A stretch of DNA of 64,000 nucleotides from Thereva unica (taxonomy: Eukaryota; Arthropoda; Insecta; Diptera; Therevidae): positions 7,418,001 through 7,482,000 of the forward strand of contig OX465281.1 of NCBI GenBank assembly GCA_949987705.1. Reading direction: 5' to 3'. Below are positions 21,301 to 35,526 of this stretch, one piece after another (the stretch's first letter is position 1; the number at the start of each line of letters is the position of its first letter). Below the pieces are notes generated by a model. That model searched no databases, was not told where the DNA came from, and saw nothing but the letters and a program-made list of their open reading frames with translations. Position numbers and translations under genes: made by a program.

Positions 21301-24300
21301 CAAGGGCCCGACGTTGGCATACGACAAGGGCCCGACGTTGGCATACGACAAGGGCCCGACGTTGGCATACGACATGGGCCCGACGTTGGCATACGACAAG
21401 GGCCCGACGTTGGCATACGACAAGGGCCCGACGTTGGCATACGACATGGGCCCGACGTTGGCATACGACAAGGGCCCGACGTTGGCATACGACATGGGCC
21501 CGACGTTGGCATACGACAAGGGCCCGACGTTGTCATACGACAAGGGCCCGACGTTGGCATACGACAAGGGCCCGACGTTGGCATACGACAAGGGCCCGAC
21601 GTTGGCATACGACAAGGGCCCGACGTTGGCATACGACAAGGGCCCGACGTTGGCATACGACATGGGCCCGACGTTGGCATACGACAAGGGCCCGACGTTG
21701 GCATACGACAAGGGCCCGACGTTGGCATACGACATGGGCCCGACGTTGGCATACGACAAGGGCCCGACGTTGGCATACGACAAGGGCCCGACGTTGGCAT
21801 ACGACAAGGGCCCGACGTTGGCATACGACATGGGCCCGACGTTGGCATACGACAAACGCCCGACGTTGGCATACGACAAGGGCCCGACGTTGGCATACGA
21901 CAAGGGCCCGACGTTGGCATACGACATGGGCCCGACGTTGGCATACGACAAGGGCCCGACGTTGGCATACGACATGGGCCCGACGTTGGCATACGACAAG
22001 GGCCCGACGTTGGCATACGACAAGGGCCCGACGTTGGCATACGACATGGGCCCGACGTTGGCATACGACAAGGGCCCGACGTTGGCATACGACAAGGGCC
22101 CGACGTTGGCATACGACAAGGCCCGACGTTGGCATACGACATGGGCCCGACGTTGGCATACGACAAGGGCCCGACGTTGGCATACGACAAGGGCCCGACG
22201 TTGGCATACGACAAGGGCCCGACTTTGGCATACGACAAGGGCCCGACGTTGGCATACGACATGGGCCCGACGTTGGCATACGACAAGGGCCCGACGTTGG
22301 CATACGACAAGGGCCCGACGTTGGCATACGACATGGGCCCGACGTTGGCATACGACAAGGGCCCGACGTTGGCATACGACAAGGGCCCGACGTTGGCATA
22401 CGACATGGGCCCGACGTTGGCATACGACAAGGGCCCGACGTTGTCATACGACAAGGGCCCGACGTTGGCATACGACAAGGGCCCGACGTTGGCATACGAC
22501 ATGGGCCCGACGTTGGCATACGACAAGGGCCCGACGTTGGCATACGACATGGGCCCGACGTTGGCATACGACAAGGGCCCGACGTTGGCATACGACAAGG
22601 GCCCGACGTTGGCATACGACAAGGGCCCGACGTTGGCATACGACAAGGGCCCGACGTTGGCATACGACAAGGGCCCGACGTTGGCATACGACAAGGGCCC
22701 GACGTTGGCATACGACAAGGGCCCGACGTTGGCATACGACATGGGCCCGACGTTGGCATACGACAAACGCCCGACGTTGGCATACGACAAGGGCCCGACG
22801 TTGGCATACGACAAGGGCCCGACGTTGGCATACGACATGGGCCCGACGTTGGCATACGACAAGGGCCCGACGTTGGCATACGACATGGGCCCGACGTTGG
22901 CATACGACACGGGCCCGACGTTGGCATACGACAAGGGCCCGACGTTGGCATACGACATGGGCCCGACGTTGGCATACGACAAACGCCCGACGTTGGCATA
23001 CGACAAGGGCCCGACGTTGGCATACGACAAGGGCCCGACGTTGGCATACGACATTGGCCCGACGTTGGCATACGACAAGGGCCCGACGTTGGCATACGAC
23101 ATGGGCCCGACGTTGGCATACGACACGGGCCCGACGTTGGCATACGACAAGGGCCCGACGTTGGCATACGACATGGCCCGACGTTGGCATACGACATGGG
23201 CCCGACGTTGGCATACGACAAGGGCCCGACGTTGGCATACGACATGGGCCCGACGTTGGCATACGACAAGGCCCGACGTTGGCATACGACAAGGGCCCGA
23301 CGTTGGCATACGACATGGGCCCGACGTTGGCATACGACAAGGGCCCGACGTTGGCATACGACAAGGGCCCGACGTTGGCATACGACATGGGCCCGACGTT
23401 GGCATACGACAAGGGCCCGACGTTGGCATACGACAAGGGCCCGACGTTGGCATACGACATGGGCCCGACGTTGGCATACGACATGGGCCCGACGTTGGCA
23501 TACGACAAGGGCCCGACGTTTACATACGACATGGGCCCGACGTTGGCATACGACAAGGGCCCGACGTTGGCATACGACAAGGGCCCGACGTTGGCATACG
23601 ACATGGGCCCGACGTTGGCATACGACAAGGGCCCGACGCTGGCATACGACAAGGGCCCGACGTTGGCATACGACATGGGCCCGACGTTGGCATACGACAA
23701 GGGCCCGACGTTGTCATACGACAAGGGCCCGACGTTGGCATACGACAAGGGCCCGACGTTGGCATACGACAAGGCCCGACGTTGGCATACGACAAGGCCC
23801 CGACGTTGGCATACGACATGGGCCCGACGTTGGCATACGACAAGGGCCCGACGTTGGCATACGACAAGGGCCCGACGTTGGCATACGACAAGGGCCCGAC
23901 GTTGGCATACGACAAGGGCCCGACGTTGGCATACGACAAGGGCCCGACCGTTGGCATACGACATGGGCCCGACGTTGGCATACGACAAGGGCCCGACGTT
24001 GGCATACGACAAGGGCCCGACGTTGGCATACGACAAGGGCCCGACGTTGGCATACGACAAGGGCCCGACGGTTGGCATACGACAAGGGCCCGACGTTGGC
24101 ATACGACAAGGGCCCGACGTTGGCATACGACAAGGGCCCGACGTTGGCATACGACAAGGGCCCGACGTTGGCATACGACATGGGCCCGACGTTGGCATAC
24201 GACAAGGGCCCGACGTTGGCATACGACAAGGGCCCGACGTTGGCATACGACATGGGCCCGACGTTGGCATACGACAAGGGCCCGACGTTGGCATACGACA

Positions 24301-27300
24301 TGGGCCCGACGTTGGCATACGACAAGGGCCCGACGTTGGCATACGACAAGGGCCCGACGTTGGCATACGACAAGGGCCCGACGTTGGCATACGACAAGGG
24401 CCCGACGTTGGCATACGACAAGGGCCCGACGTTGGCATACGACAAGGGCCCGACGTTGGCATACGACAAGGGCCCGACGTTGGCATACGACATGGGCCCG
24501 ACGTTGGCATACGACAAACGCCCGACGTTGGCATACGACAAGGGCCCGACGTTGGCATACGACAAGGGCCCGACGTTGGCATACGACATGGGCCCGACGT
24601 TGGCATACGACAAGGGCCCGACGTTGGCATACGACATGGGCCCGACGTTGGCATACGACACGGGCCCGACGTTGGCATACGACAAGGGCCCGACGTTGGC
24701 ATACGACATGGGCCCGACGTTGGCATACGACAAACGCCCGACGTTGGCATACGACAAGGGCCCGACGTTGGCATACGACAAGGGCCCGACGTTGGCATAC
24801 GACACGGGCCCGACGTTGGCATACGACAAGGGCCCGACGTTGGCATACGACATGGGCCCGACGTTGGCATACGACATGGGCCCGACGTTGGCATACGACA
24901 AGGGCCCGACGTTGGCATACGACATGGGCCCGACGTTGGCATACGACATGGGCCCGACGTTGGCATACGACAAGGGCCCGACGTTGGCATACGACATGGG
25001 CCCGACGTTGGCATACGACAAGGGCCCGACGTTGGCATACGACATGGGCCCGACGTTGGCATACGACAAGGGCCCGACGTTGGCATACGACAAGGGCCCG
25101 ACGTTGGCATACGACATGGGCCCGACGTTGGCATACGACAAGGGCCCGACGCTGGCATACGACAAGGGCCCGACGTTGGCATACGACATGGGCCCGACGT
25201 TGGCATACGACAAGGGCCCGACGTTGTCATACGACAAGGGCCCGACGTTGGCATACGACAAGGGCCCGACGTTGGCATACGACAAGGGCCCGACGTTGGC
25301 ATACGACAAGGCCCCGACGTTGGCATACGACATGGGCCCGACGTTGGCATACGACAAGGGCCCGACGTTGGCATACGACAAGGGCCCGACGTTGGCATAC
25401 GACATGGGCCCGACGTTGGCATACGACATGGGCCCGACGTTGGCATACGACAAGGGCCCGACGTTGGCATACGACATGGGCCCGACGTTGGCATACGACA
25501 AGGGCTCGACGTTGGCATACGACAAGGGCCCGACGTTGGCATACGACATGGGCCCGACGTTGGCATACGACAAGGGCCCGACGTTGGCATACGACATGGG
25601 CCCGACGTTGGCATACGACAAGGGCCCGACGTTGGCATACGACATGGGCCCGACGTTGGCATACGACATGGGCCCGACGTTGGCATACGACAAGGGCCCG
25701 ACGTTGGCATACGACATGGGCCCGACGTTGGCATACGACATGGGCCCGACGTTGGCATACGACAAGGGCCCGACGTTGGCATACGACAAGGGCCCGACGT
25801 TGGCATACGACATGGGCCCGACGTTGGCATACGACAAGGGCCCGACGTTGGCATACGACAAGGGCCCGACGTTGGCATACGACAAGGGCCCGACGTTGGC
25901 ATACGACATGGGCCCGACGTTGGCATACGACAAGGGCCCAACGTTGGCATACGACATGGGCCCGACATTGGCATACGACAAGGGCCCGACGTTGGCATAC
26001 GACATGGGCCCGTCGTTGGGATACGACAAGGGCTCGACGTTGGCATACGACAAGGGCCCGACGTTGGCATACGACATGGGCCCGACGTTGGCATACGACA
26101 AGGGCCCGACGTTGGCATACGACATGGGCCCGACGTTGGCATACGACAAGGGCCCGACGTTGGCATACGACATGGGCCCGACGTTGGCATACGACATGGG
26201 CCCGACGTTGGCATACGACAAGGGCCCGACGTTGGCATACGACATGGGCCCGACGTTGGCATACGACAAGGGCCCGACGTTGGCATACGACAAGGGCCCG
26301 ACGTTGGCATACGACATGGGCCCGACGTTGGCATACGACAAGGGCCCGACGTTGGCATACGACAGGGGCCCGACGTTGGCATACGACATGGGCCCGACGT
26401 TGGCATACGACAAGGGCCCGACGTTGGCATACGACAAGGGCCCGACGTTGGCATACGACAAGGGCCCGACGTTGGCATACGACATAGGCCCGACGTTGGC
26501 ACACGACAAGGGCCCGACGTTGGCATACGACAAGGGCCCGACGTTGGCATACGACAAGGGCCCGACGTTGGCATACGACAAGGGCCCGACGTTGGCATAC
26601 GACAAGGGCCCGACGTTGGCATACGACAAGGGCCCGACGTTGGCATACGACAAGGGCTCGACGTTGGCATACGACAAGGGCCCGACGTTGGCATACGACA
26701 TGGGCCCGACGTTGGCATACGACAAGGGCCCGACGTTGGCATACGACATGGGCCCGACGTTGGCATACGACAAGGGCCCGACGTTGGCATACGACAAGGG
26801 CCCGACGTTGGCATACGACAAGGGCCCGACGTTGGCATACGACAAGGGCCCGACGTTGGCATACGACAAGGGCCCGACGGTGGCATACGACAAGGGCCCG
26901 ACGTTGGCATACGACAAGGGCCCGACGTTGGCATACGACAAGGGCCCGACGTTGGCATACGACATGGGCCCGACGTTGGCATACGACAAACGCCCGACGT
27001 TGGCATACGACAAGGGCCCGACGTTGGCATACGACAAGGGCCCGACGTTGGCATACGACATGGGCCCGACGTTGGCATACGACAAGGGCCCGACGTTGGC
27101 ATACGACATGGGCCCGACGTTGGCATACGACACGGGCCCGACGTTGGCATACGACAAGGGCCCGACGTTGGCATACGACATGGGCCCGACGTTGGCATAC
27201 GACAAACGCCCGACGTTGGCATACGACAAGGGCCCGACGTTGGCATACGACAAGGGCCCGACGTTGGCATACGACATGGGCCCGACGTTGGCATACGACA

Positions 27301-30300
27301 AGGGCCCGACGTTGGCATACGACATGGGCCCGACGTTGGCATACGACACGGGCCCGACGTTGGCATACGACAAGGGCCCGACGTTGGCATACGACATGGG
27401 CCCGACGTTGGCATACGACATGGGCCCGACGTTGGCATACGACAAGGGCCCGACGTTGGCATACGACATGGGCCCGACGTTGGCATACGACATGGGCCCG
27501 ACGTTGGCATACGACAAGGGCCCGACGTTGGCATACGACATGGGCCCGACGTTGGCATACGACAAGGGCCCGACGTTGGCATACGACAAGGGCCCGACGT
27601 TGGCATACGACATGGGCCCGACGTTGGCATACGACAAGGGCCCGACGTTGGCATACGACAAGGGCCCGACGTTGGCATACGACATGGGCCCGACGTTGGC
27701 ATACGACATGGGCCCGACGTTGGCATACGTCAAGGGCCCGACGTTGGCATACGACAAGGGCCCGACGTTGGCATACGACAAGGGCCCGACGTTGGCATAC
27801 GACAAGGGCCCGACGTTGGCATACGACATGGGCCCGACGTTGGCATACGACAAGGGCCCGACGTTGGCATACGACAAGGGCCCGACTTTGGCGTACGACA
27901 TTGGCCCGACGTTGGCATACGACAAGGGCCCGACGTTGGCATACGACAAGGGCCCGACGTTGGCATACGACAAGGGCCCGACGTTGGCATACGACATGGG
28001 CCCGACGTTGGCATACGACAAGGGCCCGACGTTGGCATACGACATGGGCCCGACGTTGGCATACGACAAGGGCCCGACGTTGGCATACGACAAGGGCCCG
28101 ACGTTGGCATACGACATGGGCCCGACGTTGGCATACGACAAGGGCCCGACGTTGGCATACGACAAGGGCCCGACGTTGGCATACGACATGGGCCCGACGT
28201 TGGCATACGACATGGGCCCGACGTTGGCATACGACAAGGGCCCGACGTTGGCATACGACAAGGGCCCGACGTTGGCATACGACAAGGGCCCGACGTTGGC
28301 ATACGACATGGGCCCGACGTTGGCATACGACAAGGGCCCGACGTTGGCATACGACAAGGGCCCGACGTTGGCATACGACATGGGCCCGACGTTGGCATAC
28401 GACAAGGGCCCGACGTTGGCATACGACATGGGCCCTACGTTGGCATACGACAAGGGCCCGACGTTGGCATACGACAAGGGCCCGACGTTGGCATACGACA
28501 AGGGCCCGACGTTGGCATACGACATGGGCCCGACGTTGGCATACGACAAGGGCCCGACGTTGGCATACGACATGGGCCCGACGTTGGCATACGACAAGGG
28601 CCCGACGTTGGCATACGACAATGGGCCCGACGTTGGCATACGACAAGGGCCCGACGTTGGCATACGACAAGGGCCCGACGTTGGCATACGACATGGGCCC
28701 GATGTTGGCATACGACAAGGGCCCGACGTTGGCATACGACAAGGGCCCGACGTTGGCATACGACATGGGCCCGACGTTGGCATACGACAAGGGCCGACGT
28801 TGGCATACGACAAGGGCCCGACGTTGGCATACGACAAGGGCCCGACGTTGGCATACGACAAGGGCCCGACGTTGGCATACGACATGGGCCCGACGTTGGC
28901 ATACGACAAGGGCCCGACGTTGGCATACGACAAGGGCCCGACGTTGGCATACGACAAGGGCCCGACGTTGGCATACGACATGGGCCCGACGTTGGCATAC
29001 GACAAGGGCCCGACGTTGGCATACGACATGGGCCCGACGTTGGCATACGACAAGGGCCCGACGTTGGCATACGACATGGGCCCGACGTTGGCATACGACA
29101 AGGGCCCGACGTTGGCATACGACAAGGGCCCGACGTTGGCATACGACATGGGCCCGACGTTGGCATACGACAAGGGCCCGACGCTGGCATACGACAAGGG
29201 CCCGACGTTGGCATACGACATGGGCCCGACGTTGGCATACGACAAGGGCCCGACGTTGTCATACGACAAGGGCCCGACGTTGGCATACGACAAGGGCCCG
29301 ACGTTGCATACGACAAGGGCCCGACGTTGGCATACGACAAGGCCCCGACGTTGGCATACGACATGGGCCCGACGTTGGCATACGACAAGGGCCCGACGTT
29401 GGCATACGACAAGGGCCCGACGTTGGCATACGACATGGGCCCGACGTTGGCATACGACATGGGCCCGACGTTGGCATACGACAAGGGCCCGACGTTGGCA
29501 TACGACATGGGCCCGACGTTGGCATACGACAAGGGCTCGACGTTGGCATACGACAAGGGCCCGACGTTGGCATACGACATGGGCCCGACGTTGGCATACG
29601 ACAAGGGCCCGACGTTGGCATACGACATGGGCCCGACGTTGGCATACGACAAGGGCCCGACGTTGGCATACGACATGGGCCCGACGTTGGCATACGACAT
29701 GGGCCCGACGTTGGCATACGACAAGGGCCCGACGTTGGCATACGACATGGGCCCGACGTTGGCATACGACATGGGCCCGACGTTGGCATACGACAAGGGC
29801 CCGACGTTGGCATACGACAAGGGCCCGACGTTGGCATACGACATGGGCCCGACGTTGGCATACGACAAGGGCCCGACGTTGGCATACGACAAGGGCCCGA
29901 CGTTGGCATACGACAAGGGCCCGACGTTGGCATACGACATGGGCCCGACGTTGGCATACGACAAGGGCCCAGACGTTGGCATACGACATGGGCCCGACAG
30001 TTGGCATACGACAAGGGCCCGACGTTGGCATACGACATGGGCCCGTCGTTGGCATACGACAAGGGCTCGACGTTGGCATACGACAAGGGCCCGACGTTGG
30101 CATACGACATGGGCCCGACGTTGGCATACGACAAGGGCCCGACGTTGGCATACGACATGGGCCCGACGTTGGCATACGACAAGGGCCCGACGTTGGCATA
30201 CGACATGGGCCCGACGTTGGCATACGACATGGGCCCGACGTTGGCATACGACAAGGGCCCGACGTTGGCATACGACATGGGCCCGACGTTGGCATACGAC

Positions 30301-31013
30301 AAGGGCCCGACGTTGGCATACGACAAGGGCCCGACGTTGGCATACGACAAGGGCCCGACGTTGGCATACGACAAGGGCCCGACGTTGGCATACGACAGGG
30401 GCCCGACGTTGGCATACGACAAGGGCCCGACGTTGGCATACGACAAGGGCCCGACGTTGGCATACGACAAGGGCCCGACGTTGGCATACGACAAGGGCCC
30501 GACGTTGGCATACGACATAGGCCCGACGTTGGCACACGACAAGGGCCCGACGTTGGCATACGACAAGGGCCCGACGTTGGCATACGACAAGGGCCCGACG
30601 TTGGAATACGACAAGGGCCCGACGTTGGCATACGACAAGGGCCCGACGTTGGCATACGACAAGGGCCCGACGTTGGCATACGACAAGGGCCCGACGTTGG
30701 CATACGACAAGGGCCCGACGTTGGCATACGACATGGGCCCGACGTTGGCATACGACAAGGGCCCGACGTTGGCATACGACATGGGCCCGACGTTGGCATA
30801 CGACAAGGGCCCGACGTTGGCATACGACAAGGGCCCGACGTTGGCATACGACAAGGGCCCGACGTTGGCATACGACAAGGCCCGACGTTGGCATACGACA
30901 AGGGCCCGACGGTGGCATACGACAAGGGCCCGACGTTGGCATACGACAAGGGCCCGACGTTGGCATACGACATGGGCCCGACGTTGGCATACGACAAACG
31001 CCCGACGTTGGCA

Positions 31014-31213
31014 NNNNNNNNNNNNNNNNNNNNNNNNNNNNNNNNNNNNNNNNNNNNNNNNNNNNNNNNNNNNNNNNNNNNNNNNNNNNNNNNNNNNNNN
31101 NNNNNNNNNNNNNNNNNNNNNNNNNNNNNNNNNNNNNNNNNNNNNNNNNNNNNNNNNNNNNNNNNNNNNNNNNNNNNNNNNNNNNNNNNNNNNNNNNNNN
31201 NNNNNNNNNNNNN
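31014..31213. other. Assembly gap of exactly 200 N inside the satellite
   Basis: Two hundred N bases with standard monomers on each side. The round length suggests a placeholder and not a measured size, so the array may be much longer. Confidence 0.98.
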
Positions 31214-34200
31214 CATACGACAAGGGCCCGACGTTGGCATACGACAAGGGCCCGACGTTGGCATACGACATGGGCCCGACGTTGGCATACGACAAGGGCC
31301 CGACGTTGGCATACGACAAGGGCCCGACGTTGGCATACGACATGGGCCCGACGTTGGCATACGACAAGGGCCCGACGTTGGCATACGACAAGGGCCGACG
31401 TTGGCATACGACAAGGCCCGACGTTGGCATACGACAGGGCCCGACGTTGGCATACGACAAGGGCCCGACGTTGGCATACGACAAGGGCCCGACGTTGGCA
31501 TACGACAAGGGCCCGACGTTGGCATACGACATGGGCCCGACGTTGGCATACGACAAGGGCCCGACGTTGGCATACGACAAGGGCCCGACGTTGGCATACG
31601 ACAAGGGCCCGACGTTGGCATACGACATGGGCCCGACGTTGGCATACGACAAGGGCCCGACGTTGGCATACGACATGGGCCCGACGTTGGCATACGACAA
31701 GGGCCCGACGTTGGCATACGACATGGGCCCGACGTTGGCATACGACAAGGGCCCGACGTTGGCATACGACAAGGGCCCGACGTTGGCATACGACAAGGGC
31801 CCGACGTTGGCATACGACAAGGGCCCGACATTGGCATACGACAAGGGCCCGACGTTGGCATACGACATGGGCCCGACGTTGGCATACGACAAGGGCCCGA
31901 CGTTGGCATACGACAAGGGCCCGACGTTGGCATACGACAAGGGCCCGACGTTGGCATACGACATGGGCCCGACGTTGGCATACGACAAGGGCCCGACGTT
32001 GGCATACGACATGGGCCCGACGTTGGCATACGACAAGGGCCCGACGTTGGCATACGACATGGGCCCGACGTTGGCATACGACAAGGGCCCGACGTTGGCA
32101 TACGACAAGGGCCCGACGTTGGCATACGACAAGGGCCCGACGTTGGCATACGACATGGGCCCGACGTTGGCATACGATAAGGGCCCGACGTTGGCATACG
32201 ACATGGGCCCGACGTTGGCATACGACAAGGGCCCGACGTTGGCATACGACAAGGGCCCGACGTTGGCATACGACATGGGCCCGACGTTGGCATACGACAA
32301 GGGCCCGACGTTGGCATACGACAAGGGCCCGACGTTGGCATACGACATGGGCCCGAGGTTGGCATACGACAAGGGCCCGACGTTGGCATACGACAAGGGC
32401 CCGACGTTGGCATACGACATGGGCCCGACGTTGGCATACGACAAGGGCCCGACGTTGGCATACGACAAGGGCCCGACGTTGGCATACGACAAGGGCCCGA
32501 CGTTGGCATACGACATGGGCCCGACGTTGGCATACGACAAGGGCCCGACGTTGGCATACGACATGGGCCCGACGTTGGCATACGACAAGGGCCCGACGTT
32601 GGCATACGACATGGGCCCGACGTTGGCATACGACAAGGGCCCGACGTTGGCATACGACAAGGGCCCGACGTTGGCATACGACATGGGCCCGACGTTGGTA
32701 TACGACAAGGGCCCGACGTTGGCATACGACAAGGGCCCGACGTTGGCATACGACATGGGCCCGACGTTGGCATACGACAAGGGCCCGACGTTGGCATACG
32801 ACAAGGGCCCGACGTTGGCATACGACAAGGGCCCGACGTTGGCATACGACAAGGGCCCGACGTTGGCATACGACATGGGCCCGACGTTGGCATACGACAT
32901 GGGCCCGACGTTGGCATACGACATGGGCCCGACGTTGGCATACGACAAGGGCCCGACGTTGGCATACGACATGGGCCCGACGTTGGCATACGACAAGGGC
33001 CCGACGTTGGCATACGACAAGGGCCCGACCTTGGCATACGACATGGGCCCGACGTTGGCATACGACAAGGGCCCGACGTTGGCATACGACAAGGGCCCGA
33101 CGTTGGCATACGACATGGGCCCGACGTTGGCATACGACAAGGGCCCGACGTTGGCATACGACATGGGCCCGACGTTGGCATACGACAAGGGCCCGACGTT
33201 GGCATACGACAAGGGCCCGACTTTGGCATACGACATGGGCCCGACGTTGGCATACGACAAGGGCCCGACGTTGGCATACGACATGGGCCCGACGTTGGCA
33301 TACGACATGGGCCCGACGTTGGCATACGACATGGGCCCGACGTTGGCATACGACACAAGGGCCCGACGTTGGCATACGACATGGGCCCGACGTTGGCATA
33401 CGACAAGGGCCCGACGTTGGCATACGACATGGGCCCGACGTTGGCATACGACAAGGGCCCGACGTTGGCATACGACAAGGGCCTGACGTTGGCATACGAC
33501 AAGGGCCCGACGTTGGCATACGACATGGGCCCGACGTTGGCATACGACATGGGCCCGACGTTGGCATACGACAAGGGCCCGACGTTGGCATACGACAAGG
33601 GCCCGACGTTGGCATACGACAAGGGCCCGACGTTGGCATACGACAAGGGCCCGACGTTGGCATACGACAAGGGCCCGACGTTGGCATACGACAAGGGCCC
33701 GACGTTGGCATACGACATGGGCCCGACGTTGGCATACGACAAGGGCCCGACGTTGGCATACGACAAGGGCCCGACGTTGGCATACGACAAGGGCCCGACG
33801 TTGGCATACGACAAGGGCCCGACGTTGGCATACGACATGGGCCCGACGTTGGCATACGACAAGGGCCCGACGTTGGCATACGACAAGGGCCCGACGTTGG
33901 CATACGACAAGGGCCCGACGTTGGCATACGACAAGGGCCCGACGTTGGCATACGACAAGGGCCCGACGTTGGCATACGACAAGGGCCCGACGTTGGCATA
34001 CGACATGGGCCCGACGTTGGCATACGACAAGGGCCCGACGTTGGCATACGACAAGGGCCCGACGTTGGCATACGACATGGGCCCGACGTTGGCATACGAC
34101 AAGGGCCCGACGTTGGCATACGACATGGGCCCGACGTTGGCATACGACAAGGGCCCGACGTTGGCATACGACAAGGGCCCGACGTTGGCATACGACAAGG

Positions 34201-35482
34201 GCCCGACGTTGGCATACGACAAGGGCCCGACGTTGCATACGACAAGGGCCCGACGTTGGCATACGACATGGGCCCGACGTTGGCATACGACATGGGCCCG
34301 ACGTTGGCATACGACAAGGGCCCGACGTTGGCATACGACAAGGGCCCGACGTTGGCATACGACAAGGGCCCGACGTTGGCATACGACATGGGCCCGACGT
34401 TGGCATACGACAAGGGCCCGACGTTGGCATACGACAAGGGCCCGACGTTGGCATACGACATGGGCCCGACGTTGGCATACGACAAGGGCCCGACGTTGGC
34501 ATACGACAAGGGCCCGACGTTGGCATACGACAAGGGCCCGACGTTGGCATACGACAAGGGCCCGACGTTGGCATACGACAAGGGCCCGACGTTGGCATAC
34601 GACAAGGGCCCGACGTTGGCATACGACATGGGCCCAACGTTGGCATACGACAAGGGCCCGACGTTGGCATACGACAAGGGCCCGACGTTGGCATACGACA
34701 TGGGCCCGACGTTGGCATACGACAAGGGCCCGACGTTGGCATACGACAAGGGCCCGACGTTGGCATACGACAAGGCCCGACGTTGGCATACGACAAGGGC
34801 CCGACGTTGGCATACGACAAGGGCCCGACGTTGGCATACGACAAGGGCCCGACGTTGGCATACGACATGGGCCCGACGTTGGCATACGACAAGGGCCCGA
34901 CGTTGGCATACGACAAGGGCCCGACGTTGGCATACGACAAGGGCCCGACGTTGGCATACGACATGGGCCCGACGTTGGCATACGACAAGGGCCCGACGTT
35001 GGCATACGACATGGGCCCGACGTTGGCATACGACAAGGGCCCGACGTTGGCATACGACATGGGCCAGACGTTGGCATACGCCAAGGCCCGACGTTGGCAT
35101 ACGACAAGGGCCCGACGTTGGCATACGACAAGGGCCCGACGTGGGCATACGACAAGGGCCCGACGTTGGCATACGACAAGGGCACGACGTTGGCATACGA
35201 CAAGGGCCCGACGTTGGCATACGACAAGGGCCCGACGTTGGCATACGACAAGGGCCCGACGTTGGCATACGACAAGGGCCCGACGTTGGCATACGACAAG
35301 GGCCCGGCGTTGGCATACGACAAGGGACCGACGTTGGCATACGACAAGGGCCCGACGTTGGCATACGACAAGGGCCCGACGTTGGCATACGACAAGGGCC
35401 CGACGTTGGCATACGACAAGGGCCCGACGTTGGCATACTACAAGGGCCCGGCGATGGCATACGACAAGGGACCGACGTTGGT

Positions 35483-35506
35483 ATATATATATATATATAT
35501 ATATTA
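35483..35506. repeat. (TA)n microsatellite at the right edge of the array
   Basis: The last monomer changes to GTTGGTATATAT and runs directly into a TA repeat of about 24 bp, which ends the satellite. The final six monomers before it repeat a 144-bp block (variants GGCGTTGG near 35304 and GGCGATGG near 35448, each followed by GGGACCG). Confidence 0.9.
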
Positions 35507-35526
35507 TTCATGGGCGCCTGTGGGTA

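Larger units (their letters stand above)
15722..35482 (+). repeat. Large 24-bp minisatellite array
   Basis: Tandem 24-bp monomers with the core GACGTTGGCATACGAC followed by AAG or ATG and then the GC-rich end. About 800 copies are visible. Each monomer holds three CpG sites and one GGGCCC palindrome. The consensus has no stop in any frame (TLAYDKGP, DVGIRQGP and ARRWHTTR on plus; LSYANVGP, CRMPTSGP and VVCQRRAL on minus), so ORFs of thousands of codons arise without selection. From 15.9 to 22.1 kb the 24-bp phase is unbroken. From 22.1 to 35.1 kb at least fifteen 1-2 nt indels switch frame. That argues against a conserved protein. The true length is unknown because of the internal gap. Confidence 0.97.

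Noticed and set aside
15737..30520. A single giant protein of about 4,900 residues made of TLAYDKGP repeats
   Set aside because: The 24-bp consensus is open in all six frames, and at least fifteen frame-changing indels switch between three peptides without any stop. No start context, intron or non-repetitive domain supports a gene.
15737..35482. CRISPR-like array
   Set aside because: Monomers are contiguous with no unique spacers, and the context is eukaryotic transposons.
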